In this document: one piece after another, positions 9,901 to 17,251 of the stretch
Numbering within the stretch: the stretch's first letter is position 1
How the letters are laid out: each line of letters opens with the position of its first letter
Notes under the pieces: model-generated
What the model was told of the DNA's origin: nothing
Databases searched by the model: none
The model's input: only the letters and a program-made list of their open reading frames with translations
Made by a program: the position numbers and the translations under genes
Assembly: GCA_919902505.1 (NCBI GenBank)
Contig: CAKKRE010000012.1
Span: forward strand, 62,001-126,000
Length of the DNA stretch: 64,000 nt
Source of the DNA: Nitrospiraceae bacterium
Lineage (GTDB): Bacteria; Nitrospirota; Nitrospiria; Nitrospirales; Nitrospiraceae
Direction of reading: 5' to 3'

Positions 9901-10314
9901 CAGCCCGCTTCGCCGCAGAGTCCGGATACGCAGCTTCCGCTGTTGCTGATCGATGACTCGCTCAGCATCAGAAAGTTTGTCGGACGCATGCTGGAATCCG
10001 CCGGGTATACCGTCGACACGGCGACCGACGGGGAAGAAGGCTGCCGCAAGGCATTGGTGCAGCAGTACCAGCTCATCATCACCGATCTCGAAATGCCGAA
10101 GTTGAACGGCTTTGAAGTGATTCAGGCGCTTCGCGCCAGGCCGCAGACTCAGACCACTCCGATTCTCGTCATGACCACCCGGGCGGGTGAAAAGCATCGT
10201 CAGATGGCCGTGAGTGTAGGGGCCTCAGGGTACATTGCCAAGCCGGTGGAAGAACGCGCCCTGATCCAAGAGGTTCGCAAGTGGACGGGCCGTGAAAGCG
10301 TCGTCAAAAAATAG
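6925..10314 (+). CDS. CheA hybrid histidine kinase with three Hpt domains and a receiver (ChpA-like)
   Basis: A 1129-residue kinase. Three Hpt domains carry the phospho-acceptor candidates His50 (GHKLKGAA), His200 (AHTLKGSAYTVGF) and His381 (identical motif). Then come the P3/dimerisation part (about 505-670), an HATPase domain with N-box HLVRNAVYHG (about 701-710) and G-boxes EDDGAGLDI and GRGVGMDVV, a CheW-like P5 domain (about 835-975), and a C-terminal receiver with phospho-acceptor Asp1054 and Lys1106. The P2 domain of flagellar CheA is absent. Hpt2 and Hpt3 are near-copies, including the lead-in stretch (YLIP, two residues, D). Architecture points to the Pil-Chp or alternative-function class rather than flagellar chemotaxis. 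Confidence 0.94.
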   Translation: MSADFDRDQLLDIFVAEAGDDMGRFWKALHPDGKAHPEPSDVAEFHTVGHKLKGAALLYGFPALGQLGALLEDTLERVQEIPAARWPEAMHLMREIAASFREQVEQIGRGGGEDASVVEGFVRRHSDLMPAVSSDSSAASVQRSDQPTDEYLIPVLDEELLSYFSPEAEEYLDTIQTLLRRLESDLANADTIHQLYRVAHTLKGSAYTVGFEVVGDVAHPIESCMVAVRECAVTIAPHWIAVLRQAVDVIRSLMARDAQSLARLRQEVPRIRTMLRELEQGVSQGESGAAATAMSRPEETSIQESVPAASSGPESVGHSMSEADSGELSEAYLIPALDSEVMSYFAPEAQEYLESLEADLLRVDKDAGNPDTIHQLFRTAHTLKGSAYTVGFQAIGDLTHHIEDFMGAVREGQLELLPGHTDVLLRAIDVIRALMRRDLSMVGRTRQRFANSLQELKRLGQAQLAPDQDHHIVSSIAEGASVEEIREADGQDSATGVDGKTGEEREVIRVSRDRLERLLNLVGELVIDRGRLEQRLRTLDQLATQVLANKNRLTDAVGTFEDKHTFSFQPSPVSSGEAAPQAYPGVSDFGSLEFDKYDDFNILARRISEVTADITESMSQLSGSIHRAQDDMGSLQQLTLGMRDEIARARMVPIGTPFTRFRRAAREMARATGKEVNLVTSGEHTEIDTGVVERLVDPLVHLVRNAVYHGIEPAGIRLSQGKPAAGTIYLHAAHRGNSVLIEVEDDGAGLDIAKIKAKAVKLGLVRADVADSLPESEIIKFIFLPGFSTADAVGDQAGRGVGMDVVKRVIETMNGHIEVESVYGQGTKFTMHLPLTLLIATALLVRVGKERYAIPLPSVREVTMSTASTIQQMGDRSVLRIGDEAIEVYPLGSLIRRDAGTIDGATPVVVVRTSTGALGCAVDELLGRQEIVIKSLGGLKPYERSVFGGATIDPEGRVVLVLDVSRLTTREYREAMSVIQNPATSPMLEGPAQPASPQSPDTQLPLLLIDDSLSIRKFVGRMLESAGYTVDTATDGEEGCRKALVQQYQLIITDLEMPKLNGFEVIQALRARPQTQTTPILVMTTRAGEKHRQMAVSVGASGYIAKPVEERALIQEVRKWTGRESVVKK

Positions 10315-10360
10315 AAACGAGTTGTCGATTCGTACCGATCTTGGCAGAAGAAGGACAGGT

Positions 10361-10933
10361 ATGGGACTCCGGGGACATAAGACAGCAGTGGTGTCGAGCG
10401 GGCTGGCGGTACGGTTTCTCGTGGCGCTCATGGGCTCCACGCATGTGGCCTTTCCCTCCCGTTGGGTTCGAGGCATTGTCATCCCGGCTGAGGGGGGGCA
10501 GGACGGGCACGCCACCTGCGCCAATGCTTCCTACGAACGCACCGATCTTGCCCGTCGTTTGACGATCCAGGCCAAGGGTGTCACCTCTGAGACCCGGATC
10601 GTGCTGTATGCCAATGAGCAACGGTCGCGGTCCTTTGTGGTGGACAAGGTCGTGGGCCTCATCGATGTCGAACGAGCGCTGATCCAGCCGCTTCCTGCGC
10701 AGTTTCGAGGAGGGGAGCGGGAGCGATTGCTTGGATTGTTTGTCGAGTCGTCGTATATCGCCCTCATTGCCAATCCGTTTTGGGTGCTCGAGCTTCCGTC
10801 TCAGAATAATGTTTTGGATGTGTTTGCCCTTCAGGTTTCAGAACGCCGGCCGGGAGAATTCGATTCCAGGCTCCGCTTGCCTTCGTCCGTACTGGAAGCC
10901 ACACCGGTAATGTCAGCCGGAGCAACGAAGTAG
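10361..10933 (+). CDS. Divergent CheW-like protein
   Basis: A 190-residue protein, using the ATG at 10361, which has AAGGACA eight nucleotides upstream; an upstream in-frame start at 10292 would overlap the kinase gene. The central part resembles a CheW fold (VRFLVALMGSTHVAFPSRWVRG like a CheW strand pair, then RIVLYANEQRSRSFVVDKVVGLIDVERALIQPLP like the CheW hinge and second barrel), but conserved CheW glycines are missing. It sits between the kinase and a more typical CheW, so it is probably an accessory coupling or inhibitory subunit. Family assignment is by pattern and context. Confidence 0.6.
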   Translation: MGLRGHKTAVVSSGLAVRFLVALMGSTHVAFPSRWVRGIVIPAEGGQDGHATCANASYERTDLARRLTIQAKGVTSETRIVLYANEQRSRSFVVDKVVGLIDVERALIQPLPAQFRGGERERLLGLFVESSYIALIANPFWVLELPSQNNVLDVFALQVSERRPGEFDSRLRLPSSVLEATPVMSAGATK

Positions 10934-10948
10934 TTCGGAGGATCGACT

Positions 10949-11425
10949 GTGTTACGTGCTCAGCTACGCAGACAGTCACACACGGGCATGAAAGGCGCTG
11001 CTGAGGCGCGGATGCAGAATATGGTCGTCTTTTCGGTCGGAGGGCAACGGTTGGCCGCCAGAACCGATGAGATCGGCGGTGTCATGCCCTGGCCGGGCTC
11101 GACGGCGGTCCCTAGCGATACGCCGTTTGTGACTGCGCTGGTGCGGCAGGAGAAGGGGTGCCTTCCGGTGTTCGACCTGGCGGCAAAATTCAACCGCCCC
11201 ATGCAGGATGATGAGCCGCTGTGTCTGGTTGTCAAACATGTGGAGGGACCGCTGGCAATCTGTATCGATTCCCAGGTTCCTTCCTTGCACATGGTGTCAC
11301 GCTCGGCAGTGCAGTATCGCGCCGGCAACGATCCCGACATCGCGGGAACGTGCATCGCCGGCGAAGAAGAACTTCCTATCATCAACCTGACAACCTTGGG
11401 AGTCTCATCGAACCGTCCCGCGTGA
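10949..11425 (+). CDS. CheW-type coupling protein
   Basis: A 158-residue CheW-domain protein starting at GTG 10949, which has CGGAGG eight nucleotides upstream. Visible features: MVVFSVGGQRLAARTDEIGG as first strands, TPFVTALVRQEKGCLPVFDL as the hinge region (the usual LRG is LVR here), and CIDSQVPSLHMV as the second-barrel region. The cluster thus has three CheW-like genes plus the CheW domain of the kinase; the copies may serve different array positions. It lies 28 nt before the receiver/coiled-coil gene. Confidence 0.78.
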   Translation: MLRAQLRRQSHTGMKGAAEARMQNMVVFSVGGQRLAARTDEIGGVMPWPGSTAVPSDTPFVTALVRQEKGCLPVFDLAAKFNRPMQDDEPLCLVVKHVEGPLAICIDSQVPSLHMVSRSAVQYRAGNDPDIAGTCIAGEEELPIINLTTLGVSSNRPA

Positions 11426-11453
11426 TGAGCCTTGCCTTGTGTAGAGGAACGAC

Positions 11454-12944
11454 ATGCCAAAGATCTTGATTGCCGACGACAGTATCGCAGTCCGTAAGGT
11501 AGCCGAGCGTCTCCTGACAGAGGCCGGCATGGGGGTGACACTGGCGGCGAACGGATCGGAGGCTCTGGCGCTCTTGAGTAAGGATCGCCCAGACCTCATC
11601 GTGTCCGACGTCATTATGCCGGACAAGAGCGGCTATGAGGTCTGTGCGTTCATTCGGGGACAGGCAAACCTCGCGGATCTCCCAGTACTCCTGATCAGCG
11701 GTATTGTGAACGATGAAGTGTCCCGGCAAGCAGAATCCTGTAAGGCCGACGGAGTCTTGAAGAAGCCGTTTCAGGGCTCCTCGCTCAAGGATCGTGTGCT
11801 GGACCTGCTGATGAAGCGCCCACAAAAGCCTGCTCCGATGCCAGAAGCGCCGCAGACGCAAACGGCCGTGGAACCATCCACCGTGGCAGAGGTTGCGGCC
11901 GTACCCGCCGCGCATGTGCCGGAAGAAATAGCAGTACCCCGTGCAGAAGCCCAGGAGCAGCGGCTGTCGCTCGAGCCGATCACGATCAGTGTTGAAGACC
12001 CTCACGCCATACCGGCGACGATGACCCGCGATACGATCGTAGATGCGGCCCCCGCATTCCATGCCGCTGAGCCGACTCCGTCGGCGCATGACGATGAACA
12101 TCATCTGGCAATCCTGGCGGAACGTGACAGGCGAATCGGCGAACTCGAAGCGCAGTTGGACGAGGAGCGTCGGCGGAGTCTGGAGCAAACCCAGCAGATC
12201 GGGCACATCCAGGGTGTGTTGGATGAGCAGCACGAGCAGGTTGCAGCCCTGTCGTCCCACGCACAAACATTGGACCGGAGTCTGGCCGACGAGCGGGCGC
12301 AGCGAACCGCTCTCGCAGACCAATTGGATGAAGTCTCGAGGCAGATACACCGGATCGGTGAACTGGAGGCGACTTTGGCCGATGAGCAACATCGTGCCCA
12401 GCAATTGTCTCAACAGGTTTCGGAAGGGGCCCGCCACGCCGCGCGCATCGTGGAATTGGAGGCCCATCTGGAGGCTGAGCGGGAAGCGGCGAATCAATTG
12501 GTGCAACAGATTGCCAATCTTGAGCAGGTCGAAACGCGCGTCCACGAGCTTGAAACGACCCTGGCGGCTGAACGTGAGCAAGCAGAGCTGCAGCGGCGGG
12601 AGCGTGTCGAGCTGGAACAAAGTGCAGACAAGGTGCCGGTGCTGGAAGAGGCCTGTGCGAAAGCCCATGCTCAGATCGTTGAGCTCGACGCCGCGCTCTC
12701 GGCGGAACGCGAGGCTGCAGCGGCTCTGCTGATTCAGGTCAAGCAGTTGGAAGCGACAGCGCAACGTGCCAGTGAGTTGGATCTCGCTCTTGTGAGCGAG
12801 CAGGAGCGTTCGATGCAGCTCGAGAAACGGGCGATGGAAGCCGAGCACATGGCGGAGCAGTCGACTCGCCGGTTCGAAGATATGGCGAGGAAGCTGGGGG
12901 AGATCGCGGGGCTGGCCTCCCAACTCGGTAATGGAAAACGCTAG
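11454..12944 (+). CDS. Response regulator with long C-terminal coiled coil
   Basis: A 496-residue protein. Residues 1-122 form a complete receiver (acidic pair DD at 8-9, phospho-acceptor Asp52 in IVSDVIMPDKSGYEV, Lys104 in VLKKPF). A Pro/Ala-rich linker (about 123-215) leads to about 270 residues of Leu/Glu/Gln-rich heptads with recurring blocks of the form RIGELEA-Q-LDEERRR, ELEATLADEQHRAQ and ELETTLAAEREQAE, expected to form an extended parallel coiled coil. No output enzyme or DNA-binding domain is present. It may act as a phosphorylation-controlled scaffold or polar localiser for the chemosensory array; this is inferred from shape only. Confidence 0.85.
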   Translation: MPKILIADDSIAVRKVAERLLTEAGMGVTLAANGSEALALLSKDRPDLIVSDVIMPDKSGYEVCAFIRGQANLADLPVLLISGIVNDEVSRQAESCKADGVLKKPFQGSSLKDRVLDLLMKRPQKPAPMPEAPQTQTAVEPSTVAEVAAVPAAHVPEEIAVPRAEAQEQRLSLEPITISVEDPHAIPATMTRDTIVDAAPAFHAAEPTPSAHDDEHHLAILAERDRRIGELEAQLDEERRRSLEQTQQIGHIQGVLDEQHEQVAALSSHAQTLDRSLADERAQRTALADQLDEVSRQIHRIGELEATLADEQHRAQQLSQQVSEGARHAARIVELEAHLEAEREAANQLVQQIANLEQVETRVHELETTLAAEREQAELQRRERVELEQSADKVPVLEEACAKAHAQIVELDAALSAEREAAAALLIQVKQLEATAQRASELDLALVSEQERSMQLEKRAMEAEHMAEQSTRRFEDMARKLGEIAGLASQLGNGKR

Positions 12945-12979
12945 GAGGCCGTCACTCGTCCGTATGTTCAGGCGAGTGC

Positions 12980-13951
12980 ATGGGCCAGAAGCAGGGTGCC
13001 ACTGTGTCGACCGAACCAGAACTGACCGAAGACGATTTTCAAAAAGAGCTGATTGAACTGTTCGGTCAAGAGGCACAAGAGTGGCTCATCCAGATCCATT
13101 CCGCCCTGACCGAACTTGAAAGCCAGCCGGATACCGATCGGCATGCACAACTGGTGGATGCCGTGGTGAGAGGCATCACCAGTCTCGGTGGTTCTGCCGC
13201 CACGGTGAACCTCCCCGATGTCGAACGTACCACCTTCGCGCTGCTGCCCTTCATCGACACCCTGAAAGATCGGACCACGGCGACCAAGCAGGATTTCGGC
13301 ACGGTCCGTGAACAGTTCTGTCTCGTCATCGCGTCCGTGACGATGGCCACTGGCATCACGCTGGACCTTGGTCCTGCGCAGGCCACGCCTCTACAACCGG
13401 AGCTGGCCATCGATTTCCTCACGCTCCTGAACGCGCTTCGCATGCTTCAAGACGAGGCGGCTGCTAAGGGGGGCTCTTCCCGCAGTTTGATTCCACAAGT
13501 CATGCATCGATTGGAGCAGGAAGCGAGACAAGGGGAGAGCCAGATACAGATCACCGCGTTTCAGCAACTGCTGGACGAGCTTCACAGCACGGATGCCCGA
13601 TGCCTCGACTCGCTACGACAAGCATTGCCCGGCATTGCGCAGAACCTGAACAGGCTTCGGGTCGAGGGCTTGACGGTGTTGGAACCCGACAACGTGCTCG
13701 GCACATGCATGCAACAGATCCAACAACTCCAGGGCATTGCCAAGCAGGTCAATGCCACCCCGTTGGTGACCTTTCTCGCCGGCCTTCAGAACTTCCTGTC
13801 CTTGATGATCCAGCGTCGTATCGTGATCGCGTCCCAGCGTGTCCAGGCGGTCGAAGCACGCATTCTCGCCGTGATGACCACGATCGAGGACTGGATCACC
13901 GCCGGACAACAGGAACGTGATCTGATGAGCCGCCTGCTGCCTGTCGCCTGA
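12980..13951 (+). CDS. His-less Hpt-like protein of the chemosensory cluster
   Basis: A 323-residue protein. Residues about 23-90 look like an Hpt helix bundle (LFGQEAQEWLIQIHSALTEL, then ITSLGGSAATVNLPDVE), but the phospho-acceptor position that aligns with the His of HTLKGSA is Thr67, so phosphotransfer through that site is unlikely. A second helical part (about 125-323) follows. The whole protein resembles the C-terminal 330 residues of the next gene, including the ending (ER, then LLPVA versus ILPMA). I do not recognise a named family. A role as a docking or regulatory element for the CheA/REC proteins is inferred from position. Confidence 0.75.
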   Translation: MGQKQGATVSTEPELTEDDFQKELIELFGQEAQEWLIQIHSALTELESQPDTDRHAQLVDAVVRGITSLGGSAATVNLPDVERTTFALLPFIDTLKDRTTATKQDFGTVREQFCLVIASVTMATGITLDLGPAQATPLQPELAIDFLTLLNALRMLQDEAAAKGGSSRSLIPQVMHRLEQEARQGESQIQITAFQQLLDELHSTDARCLDSLRQALPGIAQNLNRLRVEGLTVLEPDNVLGTCMQQIQQLQGIAKQVNATPLVTFLAGLQNFLSLMIQRRIVIASQRVQAVEARILAVMTTIEDWITAGQQERDLMSRLLPVA

Positions 13952-14148
13952 GGAAGCTCCTTACAGTGTGCGACCGGCCAGGGCAGAACCTTCAAGAGAG
14001 AGTTCGTCGAGTTGAAGGTGCCTCCCCGCCGTGGGGATCGGTTCGGACGGCTTTGCGGATCCGCGTGAGCCGGAATATCGGACCATGCAAAGGTGGACAC
14101 AAAGGCGTGCCGCGTGACGAAGCGCGTGAGGCTGGAGGCTAAGAGGAA

Positions 14149-16218
14149 ATGGAGCAGAATCACTATCGGCAGGCTGAGGATGCGCTGATGAGGGTCACTG
14201 CCGCCGTGCAACGGCAGGAATCGGTGAACCTGACGGAGTTGACCCAGCTGGCCGGCAGCATCGTCGAGTCGATTCAGGAAAACGATCAATTAGTCGTTGA
14301 AGCCCTCTCTAGTCCTGTCGGCCCTCCGCTGGTTACCAATCTAGTCAATGTGAGCATTCTCGCGACGAAGGTCGGGATCGGCCTCGGCTATTACGGCGCA
14401 GAGTTGCGGCGTCTGGCGTTGGCCGGGCTCCTGCATGACATCGGAATTTTTGCCGTGCCGCAGCATTTGCTGACGAAGACCGGCCGCCTGAGCGCCGATG
14501 AGCGGGCTCTGGTCGAGCAACATCCGCGCTTGGGGTATGGGGTGATCGAACGTCTCGGCGCGGACTATGCCTGGCTGGCAGAGGTGGTCTTGCAGGCCCA
14601 TGAGCGCGGGAAGGGGCAGGGGTACCCGAATCGTTTGAAGGGGCGTGAAATCAATGAGCTGGCGCAGATCATCGGGCTTGTCGATATCTTCGATGCGTTG
14701 GTCAGTCCGCGCCCCTACCGCCGGCGCCTCCTTCCGCACGAGGCGATCCGCGAGTTGTTGAACACGGAACGTACCGCGTTTCCCCGTGAAATCATGAAAG
14801 GGCTGGTCGAGCAACTCTCGGTCTATCCGCTGGGCACCAAGGTGCGCCTGAGCAGCGGCGAAGAAGGTGTGGTGGTGCGCATCATGCCTCGATACCCATC
14901 CCGTCCTGTCCTCCGTGTGAACGGTTCACAGGAGGCAGCTGTATCCGACCCGCCGCGATATCTCGATCTCAGCCTCTTGCCGCATGTATCGGTTGCAGAG
15001 ACGGTCGATCCGCCGGTCTTGGAGCGCGTCACTTTCGCGGCCGCACCGGTAGCGGTCGAACCCGCCACGCCCCCGACGAGCGCATCGGATCAGTTTGCCG
15101 CCTTACTCGAAAGTCTGGATGCGATTGCCGGTGTGATTCAGGCCGCAGTGGAGCAACCTAATGCGGCTGCGCAGGTCCAGTCGGCTATTGAGGCGCCTGA
15201 CCAGGAGGGGTCGCATGTCCGTCGGGAAATTCTCGGCCTGTTCGTATTGGAGGCCCGTGAATGGCTCAATCAGATTCAGACGGCGCTTGAACGGCTCGAC
15301 ACGACAAGTGAACAGGGGCGCCGCGCCAAGTTGACGACGATTTTATGGCAGAGCGTCAGCAACCTCGCCCGATCCGCCGCGACCGTCGGTCTGACGGCCG
15401 TGGAGGACATGGCGACTCGACTGCTGCCGCTCCTTCAGGCCGCCGCAAAACATGAGCGCACTGTGGCGGCCAATCACGTGGCCTCGCTTCGAGAAGGATT
15501 GCTCGACATCAGTAAGATGGTGCAGGCGCTTCAGGCAGTCGAGCGGCCACCCCAGAATCATCTCGAAGCTGCCGTCGCTGTGCAACAGCCGGTGACTGCA
15601 ACGCCTGAGCCGATGGTCGCTGAAGTGTCGGCGCCCGTCGAGGTTGACGTTCCGGATGAGGTACCTTCCGCCTCCTTGCCGGCCGCATCCATTCTTGATG
15701 CCTTGCGGCAGTTGCATCACGCGCGAGGTCGATCACTGCAACCGGTGCGCGATGTGCTGGAAACCGTGATTCAGCGCGCCGAGCAGGAGCTGGAGCGAGG
15801 GACGACCGTGGTGGATGCACGTGCCGTCGGGCGACTGTTGCAGGAGCTGGATGAGTTGGACGAGCGATTTCTCGCGCACATGCAGGCGCATATCCCGACG
15901 GTGATCGCCACGCTCAGGCATGTCGCTCTCACCAGTGAGGATCGCATATTTCCACCCCAGGCGTTGGAACCCATTTTTGTCGAAATTGAGGCGCTTTCCG
16001 CTGCGGCCGAACGGGTGGCCGCGGCGAATATCAGTCTGTTCCTGCATGGCCTCCGCACATTCCTCCGCGTCACAGCTCAGCACAAGCCGACGGTCATCCG
16101 AGAGCGACTGGCAGCCGTGGAAGAACGATTGGCGACGCTCATTCCGCTGGCCCAGCAATGGGTCGATGTCGGCCGCGTGGAACGGGCGGCCATTTTTGAC
16201 ATCCTCCCCATGGCGTAG
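14149..16218 (+). CDS. HD-GYP protein fused to a His-less Hpt-like module
   Basis: A 689-residue protein. Residues about 60-225 are an HD-GYP-type phosphodiesterase domain: HD pair His96-Asp97 in LLHDIGIF, His125 in EQHPRLGYGV, His151-Glu152 in AHERGKGQGYP, and Asp179/Asp182 in VDIFDAL. The usual double His of HHExxDGxGYP is Ala-His here and the D of DG is Lys, so metal binding may differ. A short beta-rich part (225-280) and linker follow, then an Hpt-like bundle (about 358-430, Ser404 where His should be) and a helical tail, both paralogous to the gene before. Probable c-di-GMP phosphodiesterase or sensor output of this chemosensory system. AGAGGAA precedes the ATG. Confidence 0.85.
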   Translation: MEQNHYRQAEDALMRVTAAVQRQESVNLTELTQLAGSIVESIQENDQLVVEALSSPVGPPLVTNLVNVSILATKVGIGLGYYGAELRRLALAGLLHDIGIFAVPQHLLTKTGRLSADERALVEQHPRLGYGVIERLGADYAWLAEVVLQAHERGKGQGYPNRLKGREINELAQIIGLVDIFDALVSPRPYRRRLLPHEAIRELLNTERTAFPREIMKGLVEQLSVYPLGTKVRLSSGEEGVVVRIMPRYPSRPVLRVNGSQEAAVSDPPRYLDLSLLPHVSVAETVDPPVLERVTFAAAPVAVEPATPPTSASDQFAALLESLDAIAGVIQAAVEQPNAAAQVQSAIEAPDQEGSHVRREILGLFVLEAREWLNQIQTALERLDTTSEQGRRAKLTTILWQSVSNLARSAATVGLTAVEDMATRLLPLLQAAAKHERTVAANHVASLREGLLDISKMVQALQAVERPPQNHLEAAVAVQQPVTATPEPMVAEVSAPVEVDVPDEVPSASLPAASILDALRQLHHARGRSLQPVRDVLETVIQRAEQELERGTTVVDARAVGRLLQELDELDERFLAHMQAHIPTVIATLRHVALTSEDRIFPPQALEPIFVEIEALSAAAERVAAANISLFLHGLRTFLRVTAQHKPTVIRERLAAVEERLATLIPLAQQWVDVGRVERAAIFDILPMA

Positions 16219-16708
16219 CAGCCTGAGGAAGCGCTCCTAATTGATAGCCGGTTTGCCGGCCTGCCCTTGTCGGCCGTCCTCCACTGTTCAAAGCTGAACA
16301 CGTTTCTGTCCTGCTGAGAAATCTCACGTCACGCCGCCTAATTATTGAGCACATTGCAGGCATTCTTACGCAGCCACTGCCGGCGGAGGGTCTGTCCACA
16401 TGGTTGCGCACAGTCCGTCCACAGTTCTTGTGGACAGGGAAGAATGATGCCATTTAGTTGAGATCGCCGGTTCCCCACGTCAATCCTGAACGATCGATCC
16501 ACTGCCTGCTGAACACCTGTCTCTGTGCGAGCTTGGAGGGAATCAACTCCGTCGGCCTGCGCCCCCTGTGCTCACGCCTCTTGCTCGTCGAGTGAAGAGG
16601 TGGCCCTGCACAGGAAAGGTACGCGTGCTTCGCCGCTCGCTGAAATTTGTCACGGCCCGACACATTTTCTCTTGCGGTTGAGGTTGCGATTGTACGACCA
16701 TCACGCCC
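16219..16708. other. Intergenic region after the chemosensory cluster
   Basis: A 490-bp gap. Only a weak 5-bp hairpin (GCCGG/CCGGC near 16246-16260) follows the HD-GYP gene. The middle part contains a cluster of TGTCCACA-type boxes, listed separately. Open frames across 16525-17013 run over the true membrane-protein gene in another frame and are not supported. No tRNA or small RNA was recognised. Confidence 0.45.
16392..16437. promoter_or_regulatory. Cluster of three TGTCCACA boxes
   Basis: CTGTCCACA at 16392-16400, CCGTCCACA at 16415-16423 and the inverse TGTGGACAG at 16429-16437. The last two form a 7-bp stem with a 5-nt loop. The core TNTCCACA resembles the DnaA box TTATNCACA, with mismatches at the 5' end. 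It could be a DnaA-responsive regulatory element or an operator for the gene at 16709; no origin is implied. Confidence 0.3.
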
Positions 16709-17233
16709 ATGGCAAAACTAGTCTCTCTCAAGCAGCAGGAAGGGCACGACGCGCGGGCGACGGCCTACATCAAAGCGTACATGTTATTTCCGGCCGGCAT
16801 CCTCGGCCTGATTTCCATGATCGGCGGGGTCGGCGGGCTCGGGTATCAGCTCATCGCCACCGACACCTACACGTGGTGGACCTTTCTCCAAAGTTCCGGG
16901 TTATTGCTGCTGGGCGGGGTGCTGGGGTGGTTGCAGACGACGTACCACCGATGGATCTTGAGCCATCGCCCGGAGGTGTTTGCGGCGCGCATGCGGCAGC
17001 CGACGGTCAGTAAGAGTGGCAAACCGAAACGAGAAAGTGCGGCCAGTCAGGAACAGGCCAGCGGGTCGCCCTGGGCTCCGGGCGCCTATATGGTCGGCCT
17101 GGCGTTATTGCTCGCGGGCTCGATGGTCGGCATGCTCTATGGCGCGGTTCATCCGATCGCGGCCTGTTTCCTGCCCTGGGCTGGATTTTTCTGGGCCAAG
17201 CTGTTCTTTTGGAAGTCGTTGCTGAAGAACTAA
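16709..17233 (+). CDS. Four-helix membrane protein, unknown function
   Basis: A 174-residue protein with four predicted membrane helices: about 24-48 (LFPAGILGLISMIGGVGGLG), 58-78 (LLLLGGVLGWLQT), 128-148 (YMVGLALLLAGSMVGMLYG) and 152-172 (ACFLPWAGFFWAKLFF). A charged loop rich in Lys/Ser/Gln separates the pairs. I do not recognise the family. It is convergent with lpxD, 18 nt between stops, and monocistronic. The ATG at 16709 follows a weak ribosome site, so the start is less certain than the frame. Confidence 0.7.
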   Translation: MAKLVSLKQQEGHDARATAYIKAYMLFPAGILGLISMIGGVGGLGYQLIATDTYTWWTFLQSSGLLLLGGVLGWLQTTYHRWILSHRPEVFAARMRQPTVSKSGKPKRESAASQEQASGSPWAPGAYMVGLALLLAGSMVGMLYGAVHPIAACFLPWAGFFWAKLFFWKSLLKN

Positions 17234-17251
17234 CGATCCGGCTGACGCGGA

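Noticed and set aside
11382-13076. 564-codon minus-strand frame opposite the REC-coiled-coil gene
   Set aside because: Leu/Arg/Gln-rich repeats mirror the coiled-coil codons of the opposite strand; no ribosome site or domain.
16392-16437. Replication origin
   Set aside because: Only three imperfect DnaA-like boxes, no AT-rich unwinding region and no dnaA, dnaN or gidA nearby.
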